From NCBI RefSeq assembly GCF_032598785.1, contig NZ_CP102984.1: a DNA stretch of 64,000 nucleotides, one strand, 5' to 3'. This document shows, in pieces, positions 16,751 through 25,691 of the stretch. Position 1 is the first letter of the stretch. Each line of letters starts with the position of its first letter. Below the pieces are notes generated by a model that saw nothing but the letters and a program-made list of their open reading frames with translations, made no database searches and was not told where the DNA came from. Both the position numbers and the translations under genes were made by a program. This DNA is from Terrisporobacter petrolearius (GTDB lineage: Bacteria; Bacillota; Clostridia; Peptostreptococcales; Peptostreptococcaceae).

Positions 16751-17662
16751 ATGGCTAACATAACTGCACAAATGGTTAAAGAATTAAGAGAAACTACTGG
16801 AGCTGGAATGCTTGATTGTAAAAAAGCTTTACAAGAAGCTGAAGCTAACATGGAAAAAGCAATAGATTTATTAAGAGAAAAAGGTTTATCAAAAGCTGCT
16901 AAAAAAGCTGATAGAGTTGCTGCTGAAGGTTTAGTAACTATAGAAGTAAATGCTGAAAATACTGTTGCTTCAATAGTAGAAGTAAACTCAGAAACTGACT
17001 TCGTTGCTAAAAACGAAGATTTCAAAGTATTCGTTAAGGATGCTGCAGAAATGGCATTAGCTACTGAAGCTACTGAAATAGAAGCATTATTAGCTGAAAG
17101 CCACAAAGAAGGAAAAGCGTTAAAAGACGTATTAAACGATAGAATAGCTAAAATAGGTGAAAAATTAGACTTCAGAAGATTCGAAAAATTAACTACTGAA
17201 GGTCAAATAGCTGGATACATACATGGAGCTGGTAAAATAGGTGTTTTAGTTGAATTATTAACTGAATCAAGAGATGAAAAAGTACTAGCTATGGGGAAAG
17301 ATATAGCTATGCAAGTTGCTGCTATGAACCCAAAATACGTTTCAAGAGATGATGTTGATCAAACTTATATAGCTCATGAAACAGAAGTTTTAACTGCTCA
17401 AGCGTTAAACGAAGGAAAACCTGCTAACATAGTTGAGAAGATGGTTAAAGGTAGATTAGAAAAAGAATTAAAAGAAGTTTGTTTATTAGAACAAACATTC
17501 GTAAAAGATTCTGATTTAACTATAAAAAAATTAGTAGCAAACACTGCTAAAGAAGTTGGTTCAGACATACAAGTTGGTAGAGTTGTAAGATTCGAAGTTG
17601 GTGAAGGTATAGAAAAGAAAGAAGAAAACTTTGCTGAAGAAGTTGCTAAGCAACTTAAGTAA
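16751..17662 (+). CDS. tsf: Elongation factor Ts
   Basis: A 303-residue guanine-nucleotide exchange factor for EF-Tu. The N-terminal UBA-like domain has VKELRETTGAGMLDCKKAL. The core has VEVNSETDFVAKNEDF and later IAMQVAAMNPKYVSRDDV. Length and order are normal. It is co-transcribed with rpsB across a hairpin and ends at its own terminator. Confidence 0.98.
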   Translation: MANITAQMVKELRETTGAGMLDCKKALQEAEANMEKAIDLLREKGLSKAAKKADRVAAEGLVTIEVNAENTVASIVEVNSETDFVAKNEDFKVFVKDAAEMALATEATEIEALLAESHKEGKALKDVLNDRIAKIGEKLDFRRFEKLTTEGQIAGYIHGAGKIGVLVELLTESRDEKVLAMGKDIAMQVAAMNPKYVSRDDVDQTYIAHETEVLTAQALNEGKPANIVEKMVKGRLEKELKEVCLLEQTFVKDSDLTIKKLVANTAKEVGSDIQVGRVVRFEVGEGIEKKEENFAEEVAKQLK

Positions 17663-17671
17663 TAGTTAACC

Positions 17672-17701
17672 AAAAGAGAACACTTATGTGTTCTCTTTTT
17701 T
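17672..17701 (+). terminator. Intrinsic terminator after tsf
   Basis: AAAAGAGAACAC (17672-17683) pairs with GTGTTCTCTTTT (17688-17699), four-base loop, T tail. It separates rpsB-tsf from pyrH-frr. Confidence 0.88.
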
Positions 17702-17756
17702 GGAAAATGAAACAAATAATATAAAATATATATGAAATGCAGACGGGAGGATTTCT

Positions 17757-18458
17757 ATGGAACCTAAGTACAAAAGAGTATTACTTAAGCTAAGTGGTGA
17801 AGCGCTAGCTGGTAACAAAGGATTTGGAATAAACAATGAAGTTGTTAATGAAATAGCAGTGGCTATTAAAGAAGTACAAGAAATTGGCGTTGAAGTTGCT
17901 GTTGTAGTAGGTGGAGGAAACTTTTGGAGAGGAAGAACTTCGGAAGGTATGGATAGAACAACAGCTGACTACATAGGAATGCTTGCTACAGTTATGAATG
18001 CTATGGCTCTTCAAGATGCCTTAGAAAATATAGATGTACAAACTAGAGTACAAACTGCAATAGAAATGAAAGAAATTGCAGAACCATATATAAGAAGAAA
18101 AGCTGTAAGACACTTAGAAAAAGAAAGAGTTGTAATATTTGGTTCGGGAACTGGAAATCCATATTTTTCAACTGATACAGCTGCAGCCCTAAGAGCAGCG
18201 GAGATGGAAGCGGAAATAATATTATTAGCTAAAAAAGTTGATGGTGTGTATGACAAAGATCCAGTTTTACATGCTGATGCTAAAAAGTTTAATGAATTAT
18301 CATATATAGAAGTACTACAAAAAGAATTAAAAGTTATGGACTCAACTGCAACGTCTTTATGTATGGATAATAGTATTCCAATAAAGGTATTTGAGTTAAC
18401 AACAGAGAATATATTAAAAGCAGTGTACGGAGAAAATATAGGAACAACTGTACATTAA
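17757..18458 (+). CDS. pyrH: UMP kinase
   Basis: A 233-residue amino-acid-kinase-fold enzyme converting UMP and ATP to UDP and ADP. Signatures are VLLKLSGEALAG at the start, VVVGGGNFWRG, GTGNPYFSTDTAAALRA and KKVDGVYDKDP. It lies 32 bases before frr, the usual order. Ribosome binding site CGGGAGGATTTCT. Confidence 0.97.
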   Translation: MEPKYKRVLLKLSGEALAGNKGFGINNEVVNEIAVAIKEVQEIGVEVAVVVGGGNFWRGRTSEGMDRTTADYIGMLATVMNAMALQDALENIDVQTRVQTAIEMKEIAEPYIRRKAVRHLEKERVVIFGSGTGNPYFSTDTAAALRAAEMEAEIILLAKKVDGVYDKDPVLHADAKKFNELSYIEVLQKELKVMDSTATSLCMDNSIPIKVFELTTENILKAVYGENIGTTVH

Positions 18459-18490
18459 TAAAAAACTAATTAAACGAAGGAGGAGTAAAA

Positions 18491-19045
18491 ATGAAAGAAG
18501 TACAAAACAAATTACAACAACAAATGGATAAAACAATTGAAGCTTTAAAATTTGAATTTTCAACGATAAGAGCTGGTAGAGCTAATGCACAAATGTTAGA
18601 CAAAATAAGAGTAGATTATTATGGCACTCCAACTCCTATTAATCAAGTTGGATCTATCTCAGTACCAGAACCAAGAACTTTAATGATAAGTGCTTGGGAC
18701 AAAAGCGCAATGAAAGAAATAGAAAAAGCTATAAGAAACTCAGATTTAGGTTTAAATCCAACTAATGATGGAGAAGTTATAAGAATAAACGTTCCAGCAT
18801 TAACTGAAGAAAGAAGAAAAGAGCTTTGCAAGCAAGCTAAAAAAGCTTCGGAAGAATTTAAAGTAAGATTAAGAAATGAAAGAAGAGACGCTAACGACAA
18901 ACTTAAGAAGTTAGAAAAAGAAGGCGAAATAACTGAGGATGAATTAAAAAAAGCACAAGACAATGTGCAAAAAATGACTGATAAATATATTAAAGAAATA
19001 GATGTATTATTAGATGCTAAAGAAAAAGATATAATGGCGGTATAA
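18491..19045 (+). CDS. frr: Ribosome recycling factor
   Basis: A 184-residue protein that splits post-termination ribosomes with EF-G. Conserved FSTIRAGRANAQMLDKIRVD and YYGTPTPINQV lie near the start and VRNERRDAND-like LRNERRDANDKLKKLEK in the second half. Length is normal. Ribosome binding site AAGGAGGAG. Its stop is five bases from the next small gene. Confidence 0.97.
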   Translation: MKEVQNKLQQQMDKTIEALKFEFSTIRAGRANAQMLDKIRVDYYGTPTPINQVGSISVPEPRTLMISAWDKSAMKEIEKAIRNSDLGLNPTNDGEVIRINVPALTEERRKELCKQAKKASEEFKVRLRNERRDANDKLKKLEKEGEITEDELKKAQDNVQKMTDKYIKEIDVLLDAKEKDIMAV

Positions 19046-19050
19046 TAACT

Positions 19051-19254
19051 TTGAAAAAGTACTATGAGCTATTAGGCCTTCCTTTAGATGAAGTTAAAGA
19101 ATATTTTGATAATAAAGAAATAAAATATACTACAACAATTCTTCAAGGTAAGAAAGATAAGGATAAGTTAATTTATCCTAGAGTAATCAAAATTACACAA
19201 AAAGAAAATAACGTAGAGTTATTTGTAACTTACTTTTCTGGCTCCTTAATATAA
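19051..19254 (+). CDS. Small conserved-looking protein between frr and uppS
   Basis: A 67-residue product from a TTG start, beginning LKKYYELLGLPLDEVKEYFD. It is soluble with mixed charge and no signal peptide or membrane helix. Its ribosome binding site is weak, and it starts five bases after frr, so translation is probably coupled. The LGLPLDEVKEYFDNKEIKYT segment is faintly like a PASTA repeat, but one segment is not enough to call it. Its place in a core operon argues that it is a real gene. No function can be stated. Confidence 0.6.
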   Translation: MKKYYELLGLPLDEVKEYFDNKEIKYTTTILQGKKDKDKLIYPRVIKITQKENNVELFVTYFSGSLI

Positions 19255-19284
19255 GGAGTCAGAAATAATATTTGGAGTATGAAT

Positions 19285-20019
19285 ATGAAAAACAATTTGT
19301 TTTATGATATAGATTTAAACAGAGTACCTAAGCACATTGCCATCATAATGGATGGTAACGGAAGATGGGCTAAAAGTAAGTTTTTACCTAGAACTGCAGG
19401 ACATAAAGCTGGTGTGGAAACTATAAGAACAGTACTTAGGGAATGTAAAAAATTAAGTGTTAAGCATGTTACTTTATATGCATTTTCAACAGAAAACTGG
19501 AAAAGACCTAAATTAGAAGTGGATACATTGATGAATTTATTGTCTACTTATTTAAAAAATGAAGTAGCTACATTACATAAAGAAAACGTTAAGTTAACAG
19601 CCATAGGAGACATAAATAATTTACCAAGCCAATGTGTAAAAGAATTAAATAAGGCCATAGAATTAACTAAAAATAATACAGGGTGTAATTTAAACTTAGC
19701 TTTAAACTATGGTGGAAGATTAGATATAAAAAATGCACTAGTTGATATTATAAAAGATGTTAAAGTTGGTAAAATAAATTTAGATGAAATTGACGAAAAT
19801 ACTATAAGCAATCATTTAAGCACAAAAAGTATTCCAGATCCAGATTTAGTAATAAGAACTAGTGGAGAAGAAAGACTTAGCAATTTTTTATTATGGGAAG
19901 TTGCATACGCAGAGTTTTACTTCACAAATGTTCATTGGCCTGATTTTGATGAAAAAGAACTTCAAAAAGCCATTTTTACATATCAAAATCGAGATAGACG
20001 ATTTGGTGGAATAAAATAA
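19285..20019 (+). CDS. uppS: Isoprenyl transferase (undecaprenyl diphosphate synthase)
   Basis: A 244-residue cis-prenyltransferase making undecaprenyl diphosphate, the lipid carrier for wall synthesis. Diagnostic segments are HIAIIMDGNGRWAK with the catalytic Asp, GHKAG, LYAFSTENWKRP and PDLVIRTSGEERLSNFLLW. GGAG at 19274-19277 favours the ATG at 19285. The ATG at 19279 is only one base away from it. cdsA follows 11 bases later. Confidence 0.96.
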   Translation: MKNNLFYDIDLNRVPKHIAIIMDGNGRWAKSKFLPRTAGHKAGVETIRTVLRECKKLSVKHVTLYAFSTENWKRPKLEVDTLMNLLSTYLKNEVATLHKENVKLTAIGDINNLPSQCVKELNKAIELTKNNTGCNLNLALNYGGRLDIKNALVDIIKDVKVGKINLDEIDENTISNHLSTKSIPDPDLVIRTSGEERLSNFLLWEVAYAEFYFTNVHWPDFDEKELQKAIFTYQNRDRRFGGIK

Positions 20020-20030
20020 GGAGAATACCT

Positions 20031-20810
20031 ATGAGAACAAGAGTTATAGCAGGATTATTATTAGTTCCATTATTTATCCTTATAATATTTGGAGGAACAC
20101 CTTTATATATAGGAGAAGCTATAATAATCTCAATTGCCTTAAATGAATTTTATAAGGCATTTGAACAAAAGGATATTAAGCCATTATATTATATAGGTTA
20201 TATTTTTTCTATTTATTTACTAATTAAAAACTATCTTCAACTACCAATATCTTATACTTATACATTAATATTTATATTATTCTTAATATCCATAATACCA
20301 ATATTAACTGTAAAAAGAAATATTATAGATATAGTAGTTACTTTCTTTGGAGTTTTTTATGTGGCAGTATTAATAGACTTTATAGTATTAACTATGGATA
20401 ATTTCTCAAAAGGAGATATTTATGTTTGGTTAATATTTATAATTGCATTTATGACAGATACATTTGCTTACTTTGCAGGTTATTTGTTTGGAAAGCATAA
20501 ACTAATTCCTAAAGTAAGTCCCAAAAAGACTGTAGAAGGAAGTGTTGGAGGAATATTAGGCTCTACATTAATATGTTTAACATTTGGGTATTTCTTTAAT
20601 ATTGATTTAAAAGTAATAGTATTTTTAGGTTTCTTTGGAAGTATTGTTGCTCAATTTGGGGATTTATTTGCATCATCAATAAAAAGATATGTTGGAATTA
20701 AAGATTATGGGAAATTGATACCAGGACATGGTGGAATACTAGATAGATTTGATAGTGTGATACTAGTTGCACCATTCGTGTATAGTGTAATAACCTTATT
20801 TATAAAATGA
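20031..20810 (+). CDS. cdsA: Phosphatidate cytidylyltransferase
   Basis: A 259-residue membrane enzyme making CDP-diacylglycerol from CTP and phosphatidic acid. It has seven or eight hydrophobic helices and the C-terminal signature SSIKRYVGIKDYGKLIPGHG with GILDRFDS. Ribosome binding site AAGGAGAATACCT. It ends at a terminator. In related genomes dxr usually follows directly. Here a dispersed element lies in the gap. Confidence 0.96.
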   Translation: MRTRVIAGLLLVPLFILIIFGGTPLYIGEAIIISIALNEFYKAFEQKDIKPLYYIGYIFSIYLLIKNYLQLPISYTYTLIFILFLISIIPILTVKRNIIDIVVTFFGVFYVAVLIDFIVLTMDNFSKGDIYVWLIFIIAFMTDTFAYFAGYLFGKHKLIPKVSPKKTVEGSVGGILGSTLICLTFGYFFNIDLKVIVFLGFFGSIVAQFGDLFASSIKRYVGIKDYGKLIPGHGGILDRFDSVILVAPFVYSVITLFIK

Positions 20811-20812
20811 TT

Positions 20813-20845
20813 TAGCTTCAGTTAGACTGGAGCTTTTTTGTTTTT
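20813..20845 (+). terminator. Intrinsic terminator after cdsA
   Basis: AGCTTCAGT (20814-20822) pairs with ACTGGAGCT (20826-20834), one G-T pair, then a T-rich tail. Confidence 0.85.
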
Positions 20846-20875
20846 AATAATACTTATAAATTTTGATAATGGTCT

Positions 20876-21010
20876 TTGTCTGAAGTTTCATAGGCCCACC
20901 AAGTAGCTTAAAGTGATAGCAAAATGATTGACTCATACGTTGACCCAAGAGATCTGGCTACTATATGAAGTGTTTCGCCTATACTTCTCTCAAGTGAAGC
21001 AATTTTTTAT
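20876..21010 (+). repeat. Dispersed structured intergenic element, copy 3
   Basis: Diverged copy with AGCTTAAAGTGATAGCAAAA (20905-20924) and a GAAGCAATTTTTTAT end. Its left edge, GAAGTTTCATAG, resembles the join seen at 48.84 kb. Nested pairing is possible: ATAGGC (20890-20895) with GCCTAT (20977-20982), and AGTAGC (20902-20907) with GCTACT (20957-20962). The pairs differ in sequence from copy 1, but a long-range stem is kept. Confidence 0.55.
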
Positions 21011-21107
21011 TTGAAATTTTGATGAATATTACAAATAATAATAGTAATAATGATATAATACATAAGTAAAGACAAATTATAATATATCACTGAGAAAGGA
21101 ATTTTTT

Positions 21108-22259
21108 ATGAAAAGAATTACTATACTAGGTTCTACAGGATCTATAGGTACTCAAACTTTAGATGTGGTTAGAAAAAATAAAGATAAGTTTGAAGTAGTT
21201 GCTATTTCTGCAAATAGCAGTGTAGATTTATTATTAGAACAAATATTAGAATTTAATCCTAAATATGTTGCAGTTTATAATGAAGAAAGTGCAAATAAAT
21301 TAAAGAATATGATTCCCAATAATATAGATATAGAAGTGTTAAGCTCTAAGGAAGGATTAGTTAAGATATGCCAACTAAAAGAAGTAGACATTGTATTAAC
21401 TGCCGTTGTTGGAATGATAGGACTTGTGCCAACTATGGCTGCAATAAAAGCAAAAAAAACAATAGCACTTGCCAATAAAGAAACATTAGTTACAGCTGGT
21501 GAGATTGTCATGGAAGAAGCGAAGAAAAATAATGTAGATATTTTACCAGTTGATAGTGAGCATAGCGCTATATTCCAATGTTTAAATGGTGAAAGAAAAA
21601 AAGATGTAGAGAAGATAATATTAACAGCTTCAGGAGGTCCTTTTAGGGGTAAAAGTAAAGAAGAGTTAATGAATGTTACAAAGAATCAAGCACTTAAACA
21701 TCCAAACTGGGATATGGGAAGAAAAATAAGTATAGATTCGTCAACGCTTATGAATAAAGGTTTAGAAGTAATAGAAGCCAAATGGTTATTTGATGTGGAT
21801 GTGGAGAATATTGATATAGTAGTTCATCCCCAAAGCATAATTCATTCCATGGTATCTTTTAAAGATAGTTCAGTAATGGCCCAACTAGGATGCCCAGATA
21901 TGAGGTTGCCAATAGAATATGCTCTAACTTATCCAGGAAGATCTGAAACAGATTTTGAAAGATTGGATTTAGCTAAAATAGCTACTTTAACTTTTGAAAA
22001 GCCAGATATGGAAACATTCCCTTGCTTACAGTTGGCATTTAGGGTATTGAAATTAGGTGGAACATACCCAACAGTATTAAATGCTGCCAATGAAGTTTTA
22101 GTAAATGAATTTTTAGAGGATAAAATTGGATTTTATGACATACCATATTACATAGAAAGAGGTTTAGAGCAGCATAATAATAGAAGTAATCCAACTTTAG
22201 AAGATATTTTAGAAGTTGACAAAGAAACTAGAGAATTTTTATCTAACTTACTTAAATAA
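21108..22259 (+). CDS. dxr: 1-deoxy-D-xylulose-5-phosphate reductoisomerase
   Basis: A 383-residue NADPH-dependent enzyme of the MEP isoprenoid pathway. N-terminal Rossmann motif ITILGSTGSIGTQTLDV, then ALANKETLVTAGEIV, VDSEHSAIFQCL with metal-binding residues, LTASGGPFRG and HPNWDMGRKISIDSSTLMNK. Length is normal. It opens the dxr-rseP-ispG cluster, with a gap of 27 bases to rseP. Confidence 0.97.
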   Translation: MKRITILGSTGSIGTQTLDVVRKNKDKFEVVAISANSSVDLLLEQILEFNPKYVAVYNEESANKLKNMIPNNIDIEVLSSKEGLVKICQLKEVDIVLTAVVGMIGLVPTMAAIKAKKTIALANKETLVTAGEIVMEEAKKNNVDILPVDSEHSAIFQCLNGERKKDVEKIILTASGGPFRGKSKEELMNVTKNQALKHPNWDMGRKISIDSSTLMNKGLEVIEAKWLFDVDVENIDIVVHPQSIIHSMVSFKDSSVMAQLGCPDMRLPIEYALTYPGRSETDFERLDLAKIATLTFEKPDMETFPCLQLAFRVLKLGGTYPTVLNAANEVLVNEFLEDKIGFYDIPYYIERGLEQHNNRSNPTLEDILEVDKETREFLSNLLK

Positions 22260-22286
22260 TAGTATTAGAATTAGGAAGGTGAATGT

Positions 22287-23309
22287 ATGACTATAATAGC
22301 AGCTTTATTACTTTTTGGAGTAATAATATTAATACATGAATTTGGCCATTTTATTTTTGCAAAGAAAAATGGAATTACAGTTCATGAATTTTCAATAGGT
22401 ATGGGACCAAAATTATTTGGAAAAGAAAAAAATGGAACTATGTATTCCATTAGAATTTTACCAATAGGTGGATATGTATCTATGGAAGGCGAAGATGAAG
22501 AATCAAATAAACCAGGTTCTTTTGGAACAAAATCCATACTTCAAAGAGCCAGTGTTATATTTGCAGGGCCATTTTTCAACTTAGTTTTAGCTGTAATTTT
22601 TTTAATTCCAGTGTTTATTTACATGGGATCTCCAACTACTACTTTAGAAATATTGGATAATAGTCCAGCGTCTAAGGTCAATTTGCAAACTGGAGATATA
22701 GTAAAAAGTGTAAATGGAAAAGATATAAATTCATGGAATGAGTTTACTAAAATAATATCTTCTTCTAAGGGAGAAGAATTAAGCATAGCTGTTGATAGAA
22801 ATAATAAAACAGTAAAAGTAAATGTTATGCCAGAAAAAAATAAAGATGGAACATACAAAATAGGTGTAACCTATAAAAAAGATAAAAGTATAATCAGTGC
22901 AATAAAACAATCATTTATACAGACTGGACAAATAACAATACAAATGATAAATTTCCTAAAGCAAATGATAACAGGAACTGTGCCAGGTGGGTTTACAAAT
23001 TCTGTTGCAGGACCAGTTGGAGTAATTAGCATAGTATCAGGAGCAGCTAAAACAGGTATAATGAACTTACTATATCTAGGTTCAATAATAAGTTTAAACC
23101 TTGCAATAATAAACTTAGTACCATTCCCTGCCCTAGATGGAGGAAGATTATTATTACTTTTTATTGAATGGATAAGAGGTGGAAAGAAAATAAATCCAGA
23201 CAAAGAAGCTATGATCAATATGATAGGTTTTTGTGCATTAATGGCATTTATGGTTTTCATCACTTATAATGATGTAACTAAATTATTTAAAGGCGTAATT
23301 AAATTCTAA
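22287..23309 (+). CDS. rseP: Site-2 intramembrane metalloprotease RseP
   Basis: A 340-residue zinc protease cutting membrane-bound substrates such as anti-sigma factors. HExxH is at 17-21 (IHEFGHF). The membrane-embedded FPALDGGR motif is near 283. A PDZ domain lies in between (about 110-190, with LQTGDIVKSVNGKDINSW). About four membrane helices. Ribosome binding site GGAAGGTGAATG. It sits between dxr and ispG, a common clostridial order. Confidence 0.95.
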   Translation: MTIIAALLLFGVIILIHEFGHFIFAKKNGITVHEFSIGMGPKLFGKEKNGTMYSIRILPIGGYVSMEGEDEESNKPGSFGTKSILQRASVIFAGPFFNLVLAVIFLIPVFIYMGSPTTTLEILDNSPASKVNLQTGDIVKSVNGKDINSWNEFTKIISSSKGEELSIAVDRNNKTVKVNVMPEKNKDGTYKIGVTYKKDKSIISAIKQSFIQTGQITIQMINFLKQMITGTVPGGFTNSVAGPVGVISIVSGAAKTGIMNLLYLGSIISLNLAIINLVPFPALDGGRLLLLFIEWIRGGKKINPDKEAMINMIGFCALMAFMVFITYNDVTKLFKGVIKF

Positions 23310-23332
23310 ATAGATAAGTAGAAGGTGAAGTT

Positions 23333-24394
23333 TTGAGTTATAATAGAAAAAAAACAAGAGAAGTATCTTTAGGTAATATAAAAATTGGAGGAGATAATCC
23401 AATTGCAGTGCAGTCTATGACAACAACAGATACTAGAGATGCTGTGAAAACAATAGAACAAATAAAAAGATTAGAAGAAGCAGGATGTGATGCAGTAAGA
23501 GTTGCTGTTCCTGATATGGAAGCTGCTGAAAATTTAGGTAAAATAAAAGCAGGAATACATATACCTTTAATTGCAGATATACATTTTGACTATAAGTTGG
23601 CTTTAAAGGCTATAGAAGAAGGCGTAGACGGTATTAGAATAAATCCAGGAAATATTGGAAGTATTGATAGAGTAAAAGCTGTAGTTGAAAAATGTAGGGA
23701 GAAAAATTTGAAAATAAGAATTGGGGTAAATGGTGGTTCTTTAGAAAAACATTTATTAGAAAAATATGGTCATGCCACACCAGAAGCTCTTGTTGAAAGT
23801 GCTTTAGCACATATTAAAATTCTAGAAGACTTAGATTTTTATAACATAGTAATATCTTTAAAATCTTCAGATATATACACTGCAGTAGAAGCTTATACCC
23901 TTATGAGCGAAAAAGTCGATTACCCTCTTCACTTAGGTATAACTGAAGCTGGTGGAATTAAAAAAGGAACTATTAAGTCATCTATAGGTGTTGGTTCACT
24001 TTTAATGAATGGAATTGGTGATACTATTAGAATTTCATTAACAGGAGATCCTGTAGAAGAAGTTCATGTAGGTAAAGATATACTTAGAAGTTTAAACTTA
24101 TTAAATGATAAAATAAAAATAGTATCTTGTCCAACTTGTGGAAGATGTAATATTGATTTAATAAGTGTGGCAAATGAAGTAGAAGAAAAAATAAAAGATA
24201 TAAATAAAAATATGACAGTAGCTATTATGGGATGTGCTGTCAATGGTCCTGGTGAAGCTAGAGAAGCTGATATAGGCATAGCTGGTGGAAAAGGAGAAGG
24301 TCTTTTATTTAAAAAAGGTGAAATTGTTAGAAAAATAAAAGGTGATTCATTAGTAGAAGAGTTATTAGAAGAAATAAATAAATTTGATAAATAG
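23333..24394 (+). CDS. ispG: 4-hydroxy-3-methylbut-2-enyl diphosphate synthase
   Basis: A 353-residue [4Fe-4S] enzyme of the MEP pathway acting on MEcPP. Cluster cysteines lie in SCPTCGRCNIDL and MGCAVNGPGEA. The N-terminal TIM-barrel part has PIAVQSMTTTDT and ADIHFDYKLALKA. It starts with TTG behind GAAGGTGAAG. The last gene of the dxr cluster. In many clostridia polC follows, but here a terminator and an osmolyte transporter follow. Confidence 0.97.
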   Translation: MSYNRKKTREVSLGNIKIGGDNPIAVQSMTTTDTRDAVKTIEQIKRLEEAGCDAVRVAVPDMEAAENLGKIKAGIHIPLIADIHFDYKLALKAIEEGVDGIRINPGNIGSIDRVKAVVEKCREKNLKIRIGVNGGSLEKHLLEKYGHATPEALVESALAHIKILEDLDFYNIVISLKSSDIYTAVEAYTLMSEKVDYPLHLGITEAGGIKKGTIKSSIGVGSLLMNGIGDTIRISLTGDPVEEVHVGKDILRSLNLLNDKIKIVSCPTCGRCNIDLISVANEVEEKIKDINKNMTVAIMGCAVNGPGEAREADIGIAGGKGEGLLFKKGEIVRKIKGDSLVEELLEEINKFDK

Positions 24395-24401
24395 AATTTG
24401 T

Positions 24402-24434
24402 AAAAGACGAACTTTAATTAGTTCGTCTTTTTTT
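24402..24434 (+). terminator. Intrinsic terminator after ispG
   Basis: AAAAGACGAAC (24402-24412) pairs with GTTCGTCTTTT (24421-24431), then more Ts. Confidence 0.9.
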
Positions 24435-24474
24435 CATACATTTAGTAACATATTAATAGAAATTTAATAAAGTG

Positions 24475-24540
24475 TTGAATGAATATAATAAGAGTGTTAT
24501 AATATAAACTAACAACTTTGAGAGAAATATAAGTTGTTAG
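24475..24540 (+). promoter_or_regulatory. opuC promoter with a 10-bp inverted repeat at the start site
   Basis: TTGAAT (24475-24480), 17 bases, TATAAT (24498-24503). CTAACAACTT (24509-24518) and AAGTTGTTAG (24531-24540) form a perfect inverted repeat with a 12-base centre, at the expected transcription start. It could be an operator or a 5' mRNA hairpin just before the ribosome binding site. Confidence 0.7.
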
Positions 24541-24554
24541 CAAAGGGGGAAGTT

Positions 24555-25691
24555 ATGATAGAAGTTAAAAACATTTCTAAGATAGTAGGAAAAAAGACAA
24601 TACTAGATGATGTTTCCTTAAAAATAGAAGATGGTAGTTTTGTTGTTTTAATAGGACCTAGTGGTTGTGGAAAAACTACTACTTTAAAATTAATAAATAA
24701 GTTAATCCAACCAACAAAGGGAGAAGTTTTTATAAACAATAAACCCATATCTAAGGAAAGTTCTATAAGCTTAAGAAGAAATATTGGCTATGTTATACAA
24801 AGTGTAGGATTATTTCCTCATATGACAATAAGAGAAAATATAGAACTAATACCAAAGTTAAAGAAGGAAAAAACTGAAAAAGAAATTGAGGAAAAAACAA
24901 TAGAATTGATGAATATGGTAGGTCTTAATCCTAAAGAATTTTTGGATAAATATCCAAGTGAACTTAGTGGCGGTCAGCAACAAAGGATAGGACTTGTAAG
25001 AGCTATTGCAACTGATGCAGAAATTATCTTAATGGATGAACCTTTTAGTGCTCTAGACCCAATAACTAGAACTCAACTACAAGAGTGGTTATACTCACTT
25101 CAAGAAGAGTTAAAGAAAACTATTATATTTGTTACTCATGATATGGACGAGGCATTAAAACTTGCAGATAAAATATGTATCATGAAAGATGGGAAAGTTC
25201 AGCAATATGACACAGTAGAAAATCTACTTAGAAATCCTGCTAATGAATTTGTTAAAAACTTTATAGGTAGCGACAGATTATGGAATGTACCAGAATATAT
25301 AAAGGCTAAAGACATAATGATTAAAGAGCCTATAAGTGTAAAAAAATCAAGAACTGTTATACAAGGTATGGAAATTATGAGAACAAACAAAGTTGATAGT
25401 TTATTAGTAGTTGATAAAGATGAAAATTTCCTAGGTATTATAACAATAAAAGAGCTTAGAAGAAATGGAATTCAAAACCATTATTTAAGTGAAATTATGA
25501 ATAATCACCCTGTATTTGTATATGATGACAATAATTTAGTTGAAATATTGGAAGTTATGAACAGAGAAGGAATTGGTCATGTACCTGTAGTTACGCGTTA
25601 CAATAAATTGGTAGGTCTAATAACAAGAAGTAGTTTACTTTCTGTTTTAAGTGAGCAATTCCTTGAAATGGAGGTGAGTATACTTGACTAA
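24555..25691 (+). CDS. opuCA: Osmolyte (betaine/carnitine/choline) ABC transporter, ATPase with CBS domains
   Basis: A 378-residue ATPase for compatible-solute uptake. Walker A is GPSGCGKTT, the signature is LSGGQQQR, Walker B is IILMDEPFSALD, and the H-loop is in FVTHDMDEA. Two C-terminal CBS domains (about 255-370; KDIMIKEPISV, then VPVVTRYNKLVGLITRSS) are the usual ionic-strength or nucleotide sensors of OpuC/OpuA ATPases. AAAGGGGGAAGTT supports the ATG at 24555 over an upstream TTG that lies within the inverted repeat. It overlaps the permease gene by eight bases. Confidence 0.93.
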   Translation: MIEVKNISKIVGKKTILDDVSLKIEDGSFVVLIGPSGCGKTTTLKLINKLIQPTKGEVFINNKPISKESSISLRRNIGYVIQSVGLFPHMTIRENIELIPKLKKEKTEKEIEEKTIELMNMVGLNPKEFLDKYPSELSGGQQQRIGLVRAIATDAEIILMDEPFSALDPITRTQLQEWLYSLQEELKKTIIFVTHDMDEALKLADKICIMKDGKVQQYDTVENLLRNPANEFVKNFIGSDRLWNVPEYIKAKDIMIKEPISVKKSRTVIQGMEIMRTNKVDSLLVVDKDENFLGIITIKELRRNGIQNHYLSEIMNNHPVFVYDDNNLVEILEVMNREGIGHVPVVTRYNKLVGLITRSSLLSVLSEQFLEMEVSILD

